20,253 nucleotides of DNA from COMBO-56-21 sp038852315 (GTDB taxonomy: Archaea > Thermoplasmatota > Thermoplasmata > UBA10834), in contig JAWCKF010000030.1 of assembly GCA_038852315.1 (NCBI GenBank), forward strand, positions 1-20,253, read 5' to 3'. Position 1 is the stretch's first letter, and every line of letters begins with the position of its first letter. A model generated the notes under the pieces. That model was not told where the DNA came from, made no database searches, and saw nothing but the letters and a program-made list of their open reading frames with translations. Below are positions 14,128 to 20,253 of the stretch, piece after piece. A program made the position numbers and the translations under genes.

Positions 14128-14552
14128 GGAAGATACTGATAGCGACGGACGGCTCCGAATACACCAAGGAAGCGGTCACCACCGGGCTCAAGCTTGCGAA
14201 GGTCCTCGGTGCGGAGGTCACCGCGCTGTATGTCATAGACCAGACCTCATTCGTCACGTTTCCCGTCGATTCGTCAATCGTTAGCGTCTACCCGCAGCTC
14301 GAGAACGAGGGCAAGAGGGCGGTCGAGGACGTCAAGAAAGAGGGGGAGGCGATGGGCGTCAAGGTGACGACTGTGGTCGCCGAAGGCTCTCCCACCCGCA
14401 AGATAGTCGAGATGGCTGCAGACTTCGACCTCGTAGTGATGGGCACCCTCGGCAGGTCGGCCCTGGGGAAGCTCTTCATAGGCAGCGTCGCAGAGCGAGT
14501 GACCAGATATGCGCCCTGCCCTGTGCTCGTAGTGAGATCCAAGCGGAGGTGA
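14115..14552 (+). CDS. Universal stress protein (UspA family, ATP-binding type)
   Basis: 145-residue UspA-domain protein, a small cytoplasmic alpha/beta fold that usually dimerises. The N-terminal strand KILIATDGSEYT (6-17) and the ATP-binding pattern G-x2-G-x9-GS (Gly110, Gly113, Gly123, Ser124) are both intact, so it should bind ATP like MJ0577. The final strand APCPVLVVRSK is typical. The start is TTG at 14115, inside the end of the amidohydrolase gene in another frame (13-nt overlap), preceded by GAGGA-rich sequence; an ATG start is not available nearby. The CBS-domain gene starts 6 nt after its stop. Its role is probably to sense nucleotide state; the target is not known. Confidence 0.93.
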   Translation: MDEIRKILIATDGSEYTKEAVTTGLKLAKVLGAEVTALYVIDQTSFVTFPVDSSIVSVYPQLENEGKRAVEDVKKEGEAMGVKVTTVVAEGSPTRKIVEMAADFDLVVMGTLGRSALGKLFIGSVAERVTRYAPCPVLVVRSKRR

Positions 14553-14558
14553 GCCGAG

Positions 14559-15401
14559 GTGAAGGTCAAGGAGATAATGACAGAGAACCCGATTGTGGCC
14601 GAGCTCCCAGGCACGAGGACGGAGGTTCTCAAGAAGCTGGTCAAGAACAACGTTACGGGGTTGCCGGTCGTCAAGGCGGACGATGGGACACTGGTAGGGT
14701 TCGTCACCAGGCAGGACATATTCGCCAAGCCGGAGGAGGAGCAGCTCGCGCTCGTCATGAACAGGGACGTGCCGACCATCTCCCCCAACGCGAGCGTCAA
14801 GGACGCAGCCAGGATGATGGTGGAGAAGAACCTCACGCACCTCCCTGTCGTCGACAAGAACAAGCTCGTGGGGATAGTGACGCCGACCGACCTCCTGATA
14901 GTCGTCGAGAAGGAGAACCCGCAGGTGGCGGTCGAGGACATCGTCCGATCACCATGCATACCCATATACCAGGGCGCCCCCCTGGCGGTCGCCCTGGCGA
15001 CTTTCAGAGCGGCCAGGGTCAACGCGCTGCCCGTGCTGGACGACGACGCGAAGCTCGTCGGGATAATCACTGACAGGGACATATTCAACCAGACCGTGGT
15101 CGACAGCTCCGTCGTCATGAGCGACCTGGGGATAAGCGACGATGAGGACAACTGGACATGGGAGGGACTGAGGAACGTGATGAAGCTCTGGTACGAGGTC
15201 TCGAAGGTCGACCTTCCGAAGCTGGCGGTGAAGGACATAATGGTGAAGAACCCGACGACCGTCTTCAGGAAGACGCTCGTCGCGGACGCCGCGAGGATAA
15301 TGAGGAAGCAGGATTTCGGGCAGCTCCCCGTGCGTGACTCCAAGGATAACCTCGTGGCGATGATTTATGACATAGATGTGGTATCCACACTCGCCAAGTG
15401 A
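14559..15401 (+). CDS. Four-CBS-domain protein (nucleotide sensor-like)
   Basis: 280-residue protein made only of CBS motifs, which pair into Bateman modules that bind AMP, ATP, SAM or related ligands. The four units are at about 2-57 (VKEIMTENPIV ... LVGFVTRQDIF), 64-115, 125-178 (VGIITDRDIF) and 223-277 (VKDIMVKNPTTV ... MIYDIDVV), with a helical linker at 180-220 between CBS3 and CBS4. No catalytic or DNA-binding domain is attached. The start is GTG at 14559, with GGAGGTGA at 14545-14552 overlapping the UspA stop and a normal spacing. GlyRS starts 6 nt after its stop. With UspA it makes a pair of probable adenylate sensors in one transcript. Confidence 0.92.
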   Translation: MKVKEIMTENPIVAELPGTRTEVLKKLVKNNVTGLPVVKADDGTLVGFVTRQDIFAKPEEEQLALVMNRDVPTISPNASVKDAARMMVEKNLTHLPVVDKNKLVGIVTPTDLLIVVEKENPQVAVEDIVRSPCIPIYQGAPLAVALATFRAARVNALPVLDDDAKLVGIITDRDIFNQTVVDSSVVMSDLGISDDEDNWTWEGLRNVMKLWYEVSKVDLPKLAVKDIMVKNPTTVFRKTLVADAARIMRKQDFGQLPVRDSKDNLVAMIYDIDVVSTLAK

Positions 15402-15407
15402 GTAAAG

Positions 15408-17105
15408 ATGGACCCACAGGAGCTTCTCTCGCTTTGCAAGAGGCGGGGCTTTCTATGGCCAGCCTACGACATCTACGGCGGCGTCGGCGGCCTGTATGAC
15501 TACGGCCCTCTCGGGGCAGCCATGAAGACGAATGTCGAGAACTACTGGAGACAGCTCTATGTCCTTCGGGAAGGCTTCCAGGAGATCGCCTGTCCGATAG
15601 TCGCCCCCGAGCAGGTGTTCAAGGCGTCGGGACATGTGGACGCGTTCTCGGACGTTTATGTCGAGTGCGCAAGCTGCGGGGAGGTCTACAGGGCAGACCA
15701 CCTCGCCAAGGGTTTCCACAGCAATCCAGCAGCGCTGAGCGAGGAGCAGCTGGGGAAGATACTCAAGGACAACGGTGTCCGCTGCGAGGCCTGCGGTGGT
15801 GAGCTTTCCGCGCCCCGCAGGTTCAACCTCATGTTCAGGACCTCGATAGGCGCTGGCAGGGGCAAGGTCGCCTACCTGCGCCCGGAGACGGCCCAGGGCA
15901 TGTTCGTGAACTTCTCGCAGATATACAGGTTCGGCAGAGAGAGACTGCCTGTGGGCGCCGTTCAGGTCGGCCGGGCGTTCAGAAACGAGATATCCCCAAG
16001 GCAGGGACTCCTCAGGCTCCGGGAGTTCAACATGATGGAGGCGGAGCTGTTTGTGCATCCTGAGGATAAGACTTGGCCCAGGTTCAGACAGGTCAGCGGC
16101 GAGAAGCTGAAGCTCGTGCCGAACTCGGGCGGTGTCGTGGAAATGACGCTTGGCGAGGCCGTGGAGAAGGGTGTGATAGTCAACGAGGTCCTGGCGTACT
16201 TCATGTGGCTCACGTACAAGTTCGCAGTGGATGTCGGGCTCGACCCCGCCCGTCTGAGGTTCAGACAGCACGAGAAGACCGAGATGGCCCACTACGCCTC
16301 CGACTGCTGGGACCTCGAGGCCGAGATAGCGTACGGCTGGACGGAGCTGGTGGGCGTGGCGGACAGGGGCTGCTACGATGTCCAGGCTCACATAACGCAC
16401 TCCGCGGCCGACCTGACAGCCTTCGAGCGGTTCGACGAGCCGCGGGAGATCGAGCACGAGGTCGTGAGGCCTAAGTACGACGCTCTGGGCCCGCTGTTCA
16501 AGGACAAGGCGAAGGCAGTGGCCGAGGCTCTGTCGAGGCTCTCACCCGAGGCATTGAAGGGCAAGGGCGAGGCGGTGGTGGAGATCGAAGGGAAGCCGAC
16601 CACCGTCCCCTCGAAGTGCTTCGATGTCGTCCTGAGGAAGGAAAAGGTGTCTGGGCGGAAGATAGTCCCCCATGTGATCGAACCCTCGTACGGCGTCGAC
16701 AGGATACTCTATTCTATTCTCGATCACTCTTTCAGGAAGACGGACGGCTACATCAGGCTCGCGCTCAAGCCTCTGGTGGCCCCTGTGAAGGTCGGCGTGT
16801 TCCCTCTCATGCCGAGGGATGGCCTCGATGCAATCGCGCTCGAAGTATTCGGGAAGCTCACGTCCGCCGGCGTCGCAGCGTACTACGATGACTCGGGCTC
16901 CATCGGTCGCAGGTACGCGAGGATGGACGAGATAGGTACCCCCTGGTGTGTCACTGTGGATTACGACACTAAGTCGGACGGGACAGTCACCATCAGGGAC
17001 AGGGACACCTCGGCGCAGGTGAGGATAGCCAAGGATGGGGTGACTGACGCCATCAGCAAGCTCCTCAACGGCGCGAGGTTGGAGGACCTGAGGGCTCCAG
17101 TGTGA
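15408..17105 (+). CDS. glyS: Glycyl-tRNA synthetase (archaeal/eukaryotic alpha2 type)
   Basis: 565-residue class II synthetase that charges tRNA-Gly. The N-terminal part has GFLWPAYDIYGGVGGLYDYG-type sequence (14-33), a Cys4 zinc-binding insert (Cys87/90 and Cys126/129), RPETAQGMF (158-166), motif 2 FRNEISPRQG (191-200) and motif 3 with YGVDRIL (428-434). The anticodon-binding domain occupies about 460-560 (PVKVGVFPLMPRDG, GSIGRRYARMDEIGTPWCVTVD). Length and motifs match the archaeal form, not the bacterial alpha2beta2 enzyme. It starts 6 nt after the CBS gene, and its stop overlaps a GTG of the methyltransferase frame (GTGA). Third-position GC is high, as in its neighbours. The gene symbol varies between databases (glyS or glyQS). 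Confidence 0.97.
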   Translation: MDPQELLSLCKRRGFLWPAYDIYGGVGGLYDYGPLGAAMKTNVENYWRQLYVLREGFQEIACPIVAPEQVFKASGHVDAFSDVYVECASCGEVYRADHLAKGFHSNPAALSEEQLGKILKDNGVRCEACGGELSAPRRFNLMFRTSIGAGRGKVAYLRPETAQGMFVNFSQIYRFGRERLPVGAVQVGRAFRNEISPRQGLLRLREFNMMEAELFVHPEDKTWPRFRQVSGEKLKLVPNSGGVVEMTLGEAVEKGVIVNEVLAYFMWLTYKFAVDVGLDPARLRFRQHEKTEMAHYASDCWDLEAEIAYGWTELVGVADRGCYDVQAHITHSAADLTAFERFDEPREIEHEVVRPKYDALGPLFKDKAKAVAEALSRLSPEALKGKGEAVVEIEGKPTTVPSKCFDVVLRKEKVSGRKIVPHVIEPSYGVDRILYSILDHSFRKTDGYIRLALKPLVAPVKVGVFPLMPRDGLDAIALEVFGKLTSAGVAAYYDDSGSIGRRYARMDEIGTPWCVTVDYDTKSDGTVTIRDRDTSAQVRIAKDGVTDAISKLLNGARLEDLRAPV

Positions 17106-18448
17106 GGAGCTGGAGGAGAAAGCGGAACAACATGCCTCGTTCGCGTTCTCGAACGGACCCTACCAAGTTCCCAACCCCAAGGGACCTGTCGGGGGAGCTG
17201 GGCAAATACATCGGCAGGCAGGTGAGCTACGCCACTCACGGCATACACAGGTACCCCGCGAAGTTCATACCTCAGGTCCCGAGGTTGTGCATCAACAGGT
17301 ACTCTGACCCAGGTGAGACGGTGCTCGATCCATTCATGGGTTCGGGCACGACGCTCCTCGAGGCGTACATGTCCGGGAGGCACAGCTACGGCATCGACAT
17401 CCACCCACTCGCGAGGCTGATAGCGAAAGTCAAGACGACGCCGGTCGACCCTGAGGTTCTCAGGGGGAGGGCAGAGTCCTTACTCCACGCAATAAGGTCG
17501 GATAAGAACTGCAACGACGGATGGATCCCGGAGATACCCAACCGCGACCACTGGTTCAGGCCCGAAGTCATGTCGAACCTGGCGACCGTGAGGAAGCACG
17601 TGATGTCACTTCCGGAGGGTGACGTGCGGGACTTCTTCATGGTATGCCTCTCTTCGATCGTGAGGAAGGTCTCCAATTCCGATGACAGCTCCCTGATACC
17701 CGAGGTCACAAGCTTCCAGAAGAAGCTCGACCGTCAAGGAAAGACATCTTACGATGTCGTCACGAGATTCGAGAACGCACTCCGCAGCAAACTCGTGGAC
17801 GCGGCGGACCTGTGGGCGATCCAGGAGGAAGTCCGGAGGCGGTTCGGGGATCCCCCCACGGTCAACATAGTCGGACGGGATGCGCGTGACATACAGCTCG
17901 AGGATTCGTCAGTCGATCTGGCCGTCACATCGCCTCCCTACGCCAGCGCGGTTCACTACGTGAGCGTGCACAAGCTAGAGATGTTTTGGCTCGGCCTGAT
18001 CGATGACATCGCCGAGCTGGACAGCAGGATAGTCGGGTCGGCAAGGGCGTATCTGTCTGAATACGAGTCTTGGGAGCCCAGGAGATTCTCCCCGATGCTG
18101 GACGGCGTCACAGCGGAGCTCATGGCCAAGGACAAGAAGAGTGCGTACATCGTGTATCGGTACTTCGAGGACATGCGGAGGAACTTCATCGAGGTGAATA
18201 GGGTTCTCAGGCGCAATGGGCACTACTGCGTTGTGGTGGGCGAGAACACATTCAGGCGCGTGAGGATACCGACCTACAGGATACTCGCGGAGATAGGTCA
18301 GATGTGCGGCTTCGAACTCCGGGAAACCTTCGTGTACGATGTCATAAACAGGCATCTCGACATTCCCAGGTGGAATGAGAGTCGCATCGAGAAGGATCAC
18401 ATCCTCGTGTTCAGGAAGAGAGGCGTTCCCGCCGCCGAGTTGGGCTGA
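17102..18448 (+). CDS. DNA methyltransferase (N4-cytosine or N6-adenine type), apparently solitary
   Basis: Predicted S-adenosylmethionine-dependent DNA methyltransferase, up to 448 residues. Motif X/I region: HRYPAKFIP (49-57), DPFMGSGTTLLEA (76-88) and GIDIHPLA (97-104). The catalytic motif IV TSPPY (276-280) comes much later, followed by ASAVHYVSVHK. The order X, I, long middle part, IV is found in amino-methyltransferases; TSPPY is commonest in N4-cytosine enzymes, but N6-adenine cannot be excluded. The stretch 105-265 may hold the target-recognition part. Start is GTG 17102 overlapping the GlyRS stop (GTGA), or ATG 17132 behind GGAGGAG (17112-17118). No restriction endonuclease follows: the next 230 nt hold no gene and the next gene encodes a secreted protein. 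Upstream are housekeeping genes, so this looks like an orphan methylase. Confidence 0.88.
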   Translation: MRSWRRKRNNMPRSRSRTDPTKFPTPRDLSGELGKYIGRQVSYATHGIHRYPAKFIPQVPRLCINRYSDPGETVLDPFMGSGTTLLEAYMSGRHSYGIDIHPLARLIAKVKTTPVDPEVLRGRAESLLHAIRSDKNCNDGWIPEIPNRDHWFRPEVMSNLATVRKHVMSLPEGDVRDFFMVCLSSIVRKVSNSDDSSLIPEVTSFQKKLDRQGKTSYDVVTRFENALRSKLVDAADLWAIQEEVRRRFGDPPTVNIVGRDARDIQLEDSSVDLAVTSPPYASAVHYVSVHKLEMFWLGLIDDIAELDSRIVGSARAYLSEYESWEPRRFSPMLDGVTAELMAKDKKSAYIVYRYFEDMRRNFIEVNRVLRRNGHYCVVVGENTFRRVRIPTYRILAEIGQMCGFELRETFVYDVINRHLDIPRWNESRIEKDHILVFRKRGVPAAELG

Positions 18449-18505
18449 GGTCACCCTCGGCGACTCCGAACCTGGGATGCTTGCTTCTGTCCACTCGTTC
18501 ACACC

Positions 18506-18529
18506 GATTGGAACCTATTTCCACCAATC
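18506..18529. repeat. Inverted repeat GATTGG-N12-CCAATC after the methyltransferase gene
   Basis: A 6-bp inverted repeat around AACCTATTTCCA lies 58 nt after the methyltransferase stop, with a second possible GGAA/TTCC pairing inside. It may form a weak hairpin. No T-tract typical of an archaeal terminator follows. Confidence 0.25.
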
Positions 18530-18635
18530 CTCGGGCCATCTATGGGGGCCATCTCTTCGATGTCCTGAATTCAACATGCGCCGGTTTGGAAGCGGTCTCG
18601 AAGGGCGCCGGCCCGAGCTGGACAATGTTTAGGAC

Positions 18636-18647
18636 AATATTCATATA
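18636..18647 (+). promoter_or_regulatory. TATA-like region for the secreted protein gene
   Basis: AT-rich ATATTCATATAG predicts transcription from about 18667. That would leave the ATGs at 18650 and 18653 outside the transcript and make 18683 the first usable start. Confidence 0.45.
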
Positions 18648-18670
18648 GTATGATGGAACAAGATAAGAGT

Positions 18671-18679
18671 GGGAGGAGG
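18671..18679 (+). promoter_or_regulatory. Strong ribosome-binding site before the secreted protein gene
   Basis: GGGAGGAGG, with GGAGG 6-10 nt before ATG 18683, decides this start over the in-frame ATGs at 18650 and 18653. Confidence 0.6.
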
Positions 18680-18682
18680 AAA

Positions 18683-20253
18683 ATGAGGAATGGCTGGCAG
18701 GTCATGCTTACGCCGTTGATCAAGAAGTGGATAAGCATCAGCCTTGTTTGGGGAACTTCTATGCTCATGCTTTGCTCAGCGCCTGGCGTTGTTGTGTTTT
18801 CGTCGCAGGGAGCAATCACAACAGATAACGAGAACAATGACGCGGCGGTAAAGCTGGGGGATACTCGCAAGATCACCTACGAGGTATCTGATGTAGGCGA
18901 GTCGTACCTGAAGCCAACGGACTATAGCAAGCTCGGGAGGCATGATCACACAGAGTCCGGCATCAATGAATGGTGGATGATTAGGAATATCTGTTACAAT
19001 GACACGATAGTCCGCAACACATATCCGTATGTGATTTCCACTCAACGTACCCGCATAGATATCAAGACATGGATTGGGCCCCAACCTCGCTGGACTACGC
19101 ACAGCTTCTACACGCTCAAGATGGACGCGGAGAACATCACAGGCCTCGCGACGGGCGACGGCACCGCGCCTGCCGACCCGTGGATACTGCCGATAATGAT
19201 GGGCGGCGCGAACCCGCAGAACGCCCCCGGCGGCTGGGTGAACATGTCGATGTACTTCACCTATCTCACCAGCCAGGAGTACAATGTCGACATCAGGGCC
19301 GGGACGCACTACGCGAACACGCACTACGGCGTGAACGCGGCTGACTTCGCGAGCACCTTCCCGCTGAACCAGTACCCGAACGACGGCTGGTTCATGGAGG
19401 CCCAGGGGCACTTCGACTTCAGCAGGGCCGCAGCGGCGAAGTTCCTCGGCCTGCCCGGCACGGGCGACCTGAGGACCGAGTTCAACACGAAGGGCGCGCA
19501 GGTCATAGCCGATGCGTGGGAGGCGGAGTGGATCGCGGACGGCGATGTCGGCGGGCCGTTGGACATCTATGCAGCGTACGATTATCACCTTTACACTGGC
19601 AACGGGCCCGTGTACATCGTGCTGAAGCTCGACGCGCTCAACTCGACGGCCGACAAGCTGGCGATATGGTTCTGGAGCCTCACGTGGGGTGCGGAGGCGC
19701 TCTACACGCGCTACCTGCAGAAGGTCGGCATAATCGAGGAGCTCGAGCCGTACATGGAGGACTGGTACCTGAACATCACGTTCTCGCCGACCATGGGCGA
19801 TGTGCACTCGAGGATGACCACGGCTTACCACATGACCGTGTGGAAGGACACGGACCCCGCAGCGCCTTTCGTCGCGGCGTACATGTGGGAGCCGCAGCAC
19901 ATGGACTATCGGCCCAGCCTAGAGCGATACCCTCCGATTTCCTACTACGACCCTTATGCATGGTCATACAACTACAAACCGGTGAGGACTTGTTTGATAC
20001 CTGGTCAGGAGTACTATGGGAAGGAAGTCATGTTCTGGCAGACGCCCATGAACTGGAACCTCGACTCGAGCGAGAAGCTCGTGATCAGGCTTCCCGTGGA
20101 CAGGCCGGGCTGGGGGATAGAGCCCTACTGGAGCCAGAACTTCACCGTGCCTGGGCTGTCGCCGGTCGAGCAGAGGAGCCACGGCTACTGGGGCGAGTGG
20201 GTGCTGGGCCACGGCTACCCGAGCGATGACATCTACACCACCACATACTACGA
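18683..20253 (+). CDS. Large secreted protein of unknown family (partial, C-terminus beyond right edge)
   Basis: The frame is open from ATG 18683 to the window edge, giving 523 residues. The N-terminus (MRNGWQVMLTPLIKKWISIS, then a hydrophobic stretch VWGTSMLMLCSAPGVVVFSS) looks like a signal peptide or anchor. At least six N-glycosylation sequons (NDT, NIT, NMS, NST, NIT, NFT) and many Trp and Tyr residues fit an extracellular protein. I do not recognise a family or catalytic motif. Base composition changes sharply along the gene: about 45 % GC over 18720-19075, about 64-68 % over 19110-19910, about 47 % over 19920-20030, then 60 % or more, with no frame break. Codon use follows (AAT, GAT, ATT against AAC, GAC, GCG). 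Gene conversion between paralogs, transfer, or an assembly joint could explain it. It could be a surface-layer or other envelope protein. Confidence 0.8.
   Translation, partial: MRNGWQVMLTPLIKKWISISLVWGTSMLMLCSAPGVVVFSSQGAITTDNENNDAAVKLGDTRKITYEVSDVGESYLKPTDYSKLGRHDHTESGINEWWMIRNICYNDTIVRNTYPYVISTQRTRIDIKTWIGPQPRWTTHSFYTLKMDAENITGLATGDGTAPADPWILPIMMGGANPQNAPGGWVNMSMYFTYLTSQEYNVDIRAGTHYANTHYGVNAADFASTFPLNQYPNDGWFMEAQGHFDFSRAAAAKFLGLPGTGDLRTEFNTKGAQVIADAWEAEWIADGDVGGPLDIYAAYDYHLYTGNGPVYIVLKLDALNSTADKLAIWFWSLTWGAEALYTRYLQKVGIIEELEPYMEDWYLNITFSPTMGDVHSRMTTAYHMTVWKDTDPAAPFVAAYMWEPQHMDYRPSLERYPPISYYDPYAWSYNYKPVRTCLIPGQEYYGKEVMFWQTPMNWNLDSSEKLVIRLPVDRPGWGIEPYWSQNFTVPGLSPVEQRSHGYWGEWVLGHGYPSDDIYTTTYY

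Noticed and set aside
15453..16457. Minus-strand ORF of 334 aa inside the GlyRS gene
   Set aside because: Shadow of a highly conserved synthetase; no domain or start signal.
17102..18448. tRNA guanosine methyltransferase (Trm-G10/Trm14 type) for the SAM methyltransferase
   Set aside because: DPFMGSGTT resembles those enzymes, but there is no THUMP domain and HRYPAKFIP plus TSPPY point to a DNA amino-methyltransferase.
18533..18554. Short direct repeat GGGCCATCT, two copies 14 nt apart
   Set aside because: Only two copies of 9 nt with no further repeats or mobile-element signs; probably chance.
18776..19900. Minus-strand ORF of 374 aa over the secreted protein gene
   Set aside because: The plus frame has the RBS, signal-like N-terminus and sequons and is open to the edge; the minus frame gives Arg/Val/His-rich sequence typical of the shadow of a GC-rich gene.
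1..20253. CRISPR array, IS element, integrase or attachment site
   Set aside because: No regularly spaced repeats, transposase or integrase motifs, or tRNA-edge duplications were seen on reading both strands.

Overview
The window looks like chromosomal DNA of a GC-rich archaeon, most likely a member of the Thermoplasmatota or a related euryarchaeal lineage. The support is a ThiD-ThiN fusion (the archaeal way of making thiamine phosphate), an archaeal/eukaryotic-type glycyl-tRNA synthetase, a ThpR RNA ligase-like protein, heavy use of AGG and ATA codons, and many genes with a TATA-like box about 25-35 nt before the start codon and little or no leader. The lineage is an inference from content. 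No rRNA, tRNA, CRISPR array, IS element or integrase was found.

Layout. 1-2123 (-): copper-transporting P-type ATPase, cut by the left edge, possibly preceded by a ~40-codon ORF coupled to its start. 2124-2615: a mostly non-coding stretch with inverted repeats. 2616-3898 (+): a MoaD/ThiS-type ubiquitin-like protein and a membrane-anchored SlyD-like FKBP isomerase with a very large insert. 3912-8599 (-): PAP2 phosphatase, GT4 glycosyltransferase, ThiDN and a GT-C-like membrane glycosyltransferase, a cell-envelope/lipid-sugar neighbourhood with a thiamine gene inside it. 8754-11184 (+): an unrecognised 124-aa protein and a LutB+LutA-like LUD/ferredoxin/CCG fusion. 11200-12870 (-): ThpR, a PrsW-family membrane protease and a 2[4Fe-4S] ferredoxin. 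13036-18448 (+): a tightly packed set of amidohydrolase, UspA, four-CBS protein, GlyRS and a DNA methyltransferase. 18683-20253 (+): a large secreted protein of unknown family, cut by the right edge.

How the parts may work together. The 13036-18448 run has junctions of -13, +6, +6 and -4 nt, so it is probably one transcript. It links a nucleotide-type amidohydrolase, an ATP-binding Usp protein and a CBS adenylate-sensor-like protein to GlyRS and a solitary methyltransferase. The LUD fusion and the ferredoxin suggest electron transfer around lactate or another 2-hydroxyacid. The PAP2, GT4 and GT-C genes suggest polyprenyl-phosphate or glycolipid work at the membrane.

Most notable: (1) the terminal secreted gene is a base-composition mosaic (about 45, 64, 47 and 60+ % GC) in one uninterrupted frame; (2) the LUD fusion has a TATA-like box inside the gene, placed to give a leaderless start at the junction before the CCG half; (3) the FKBP is split by an insert of about 155 residues; (4) the copper ATPase has SEHV where the family has SEHP; (5) the five-gene stress-sensor/GlyRS/methyltransferase operon.
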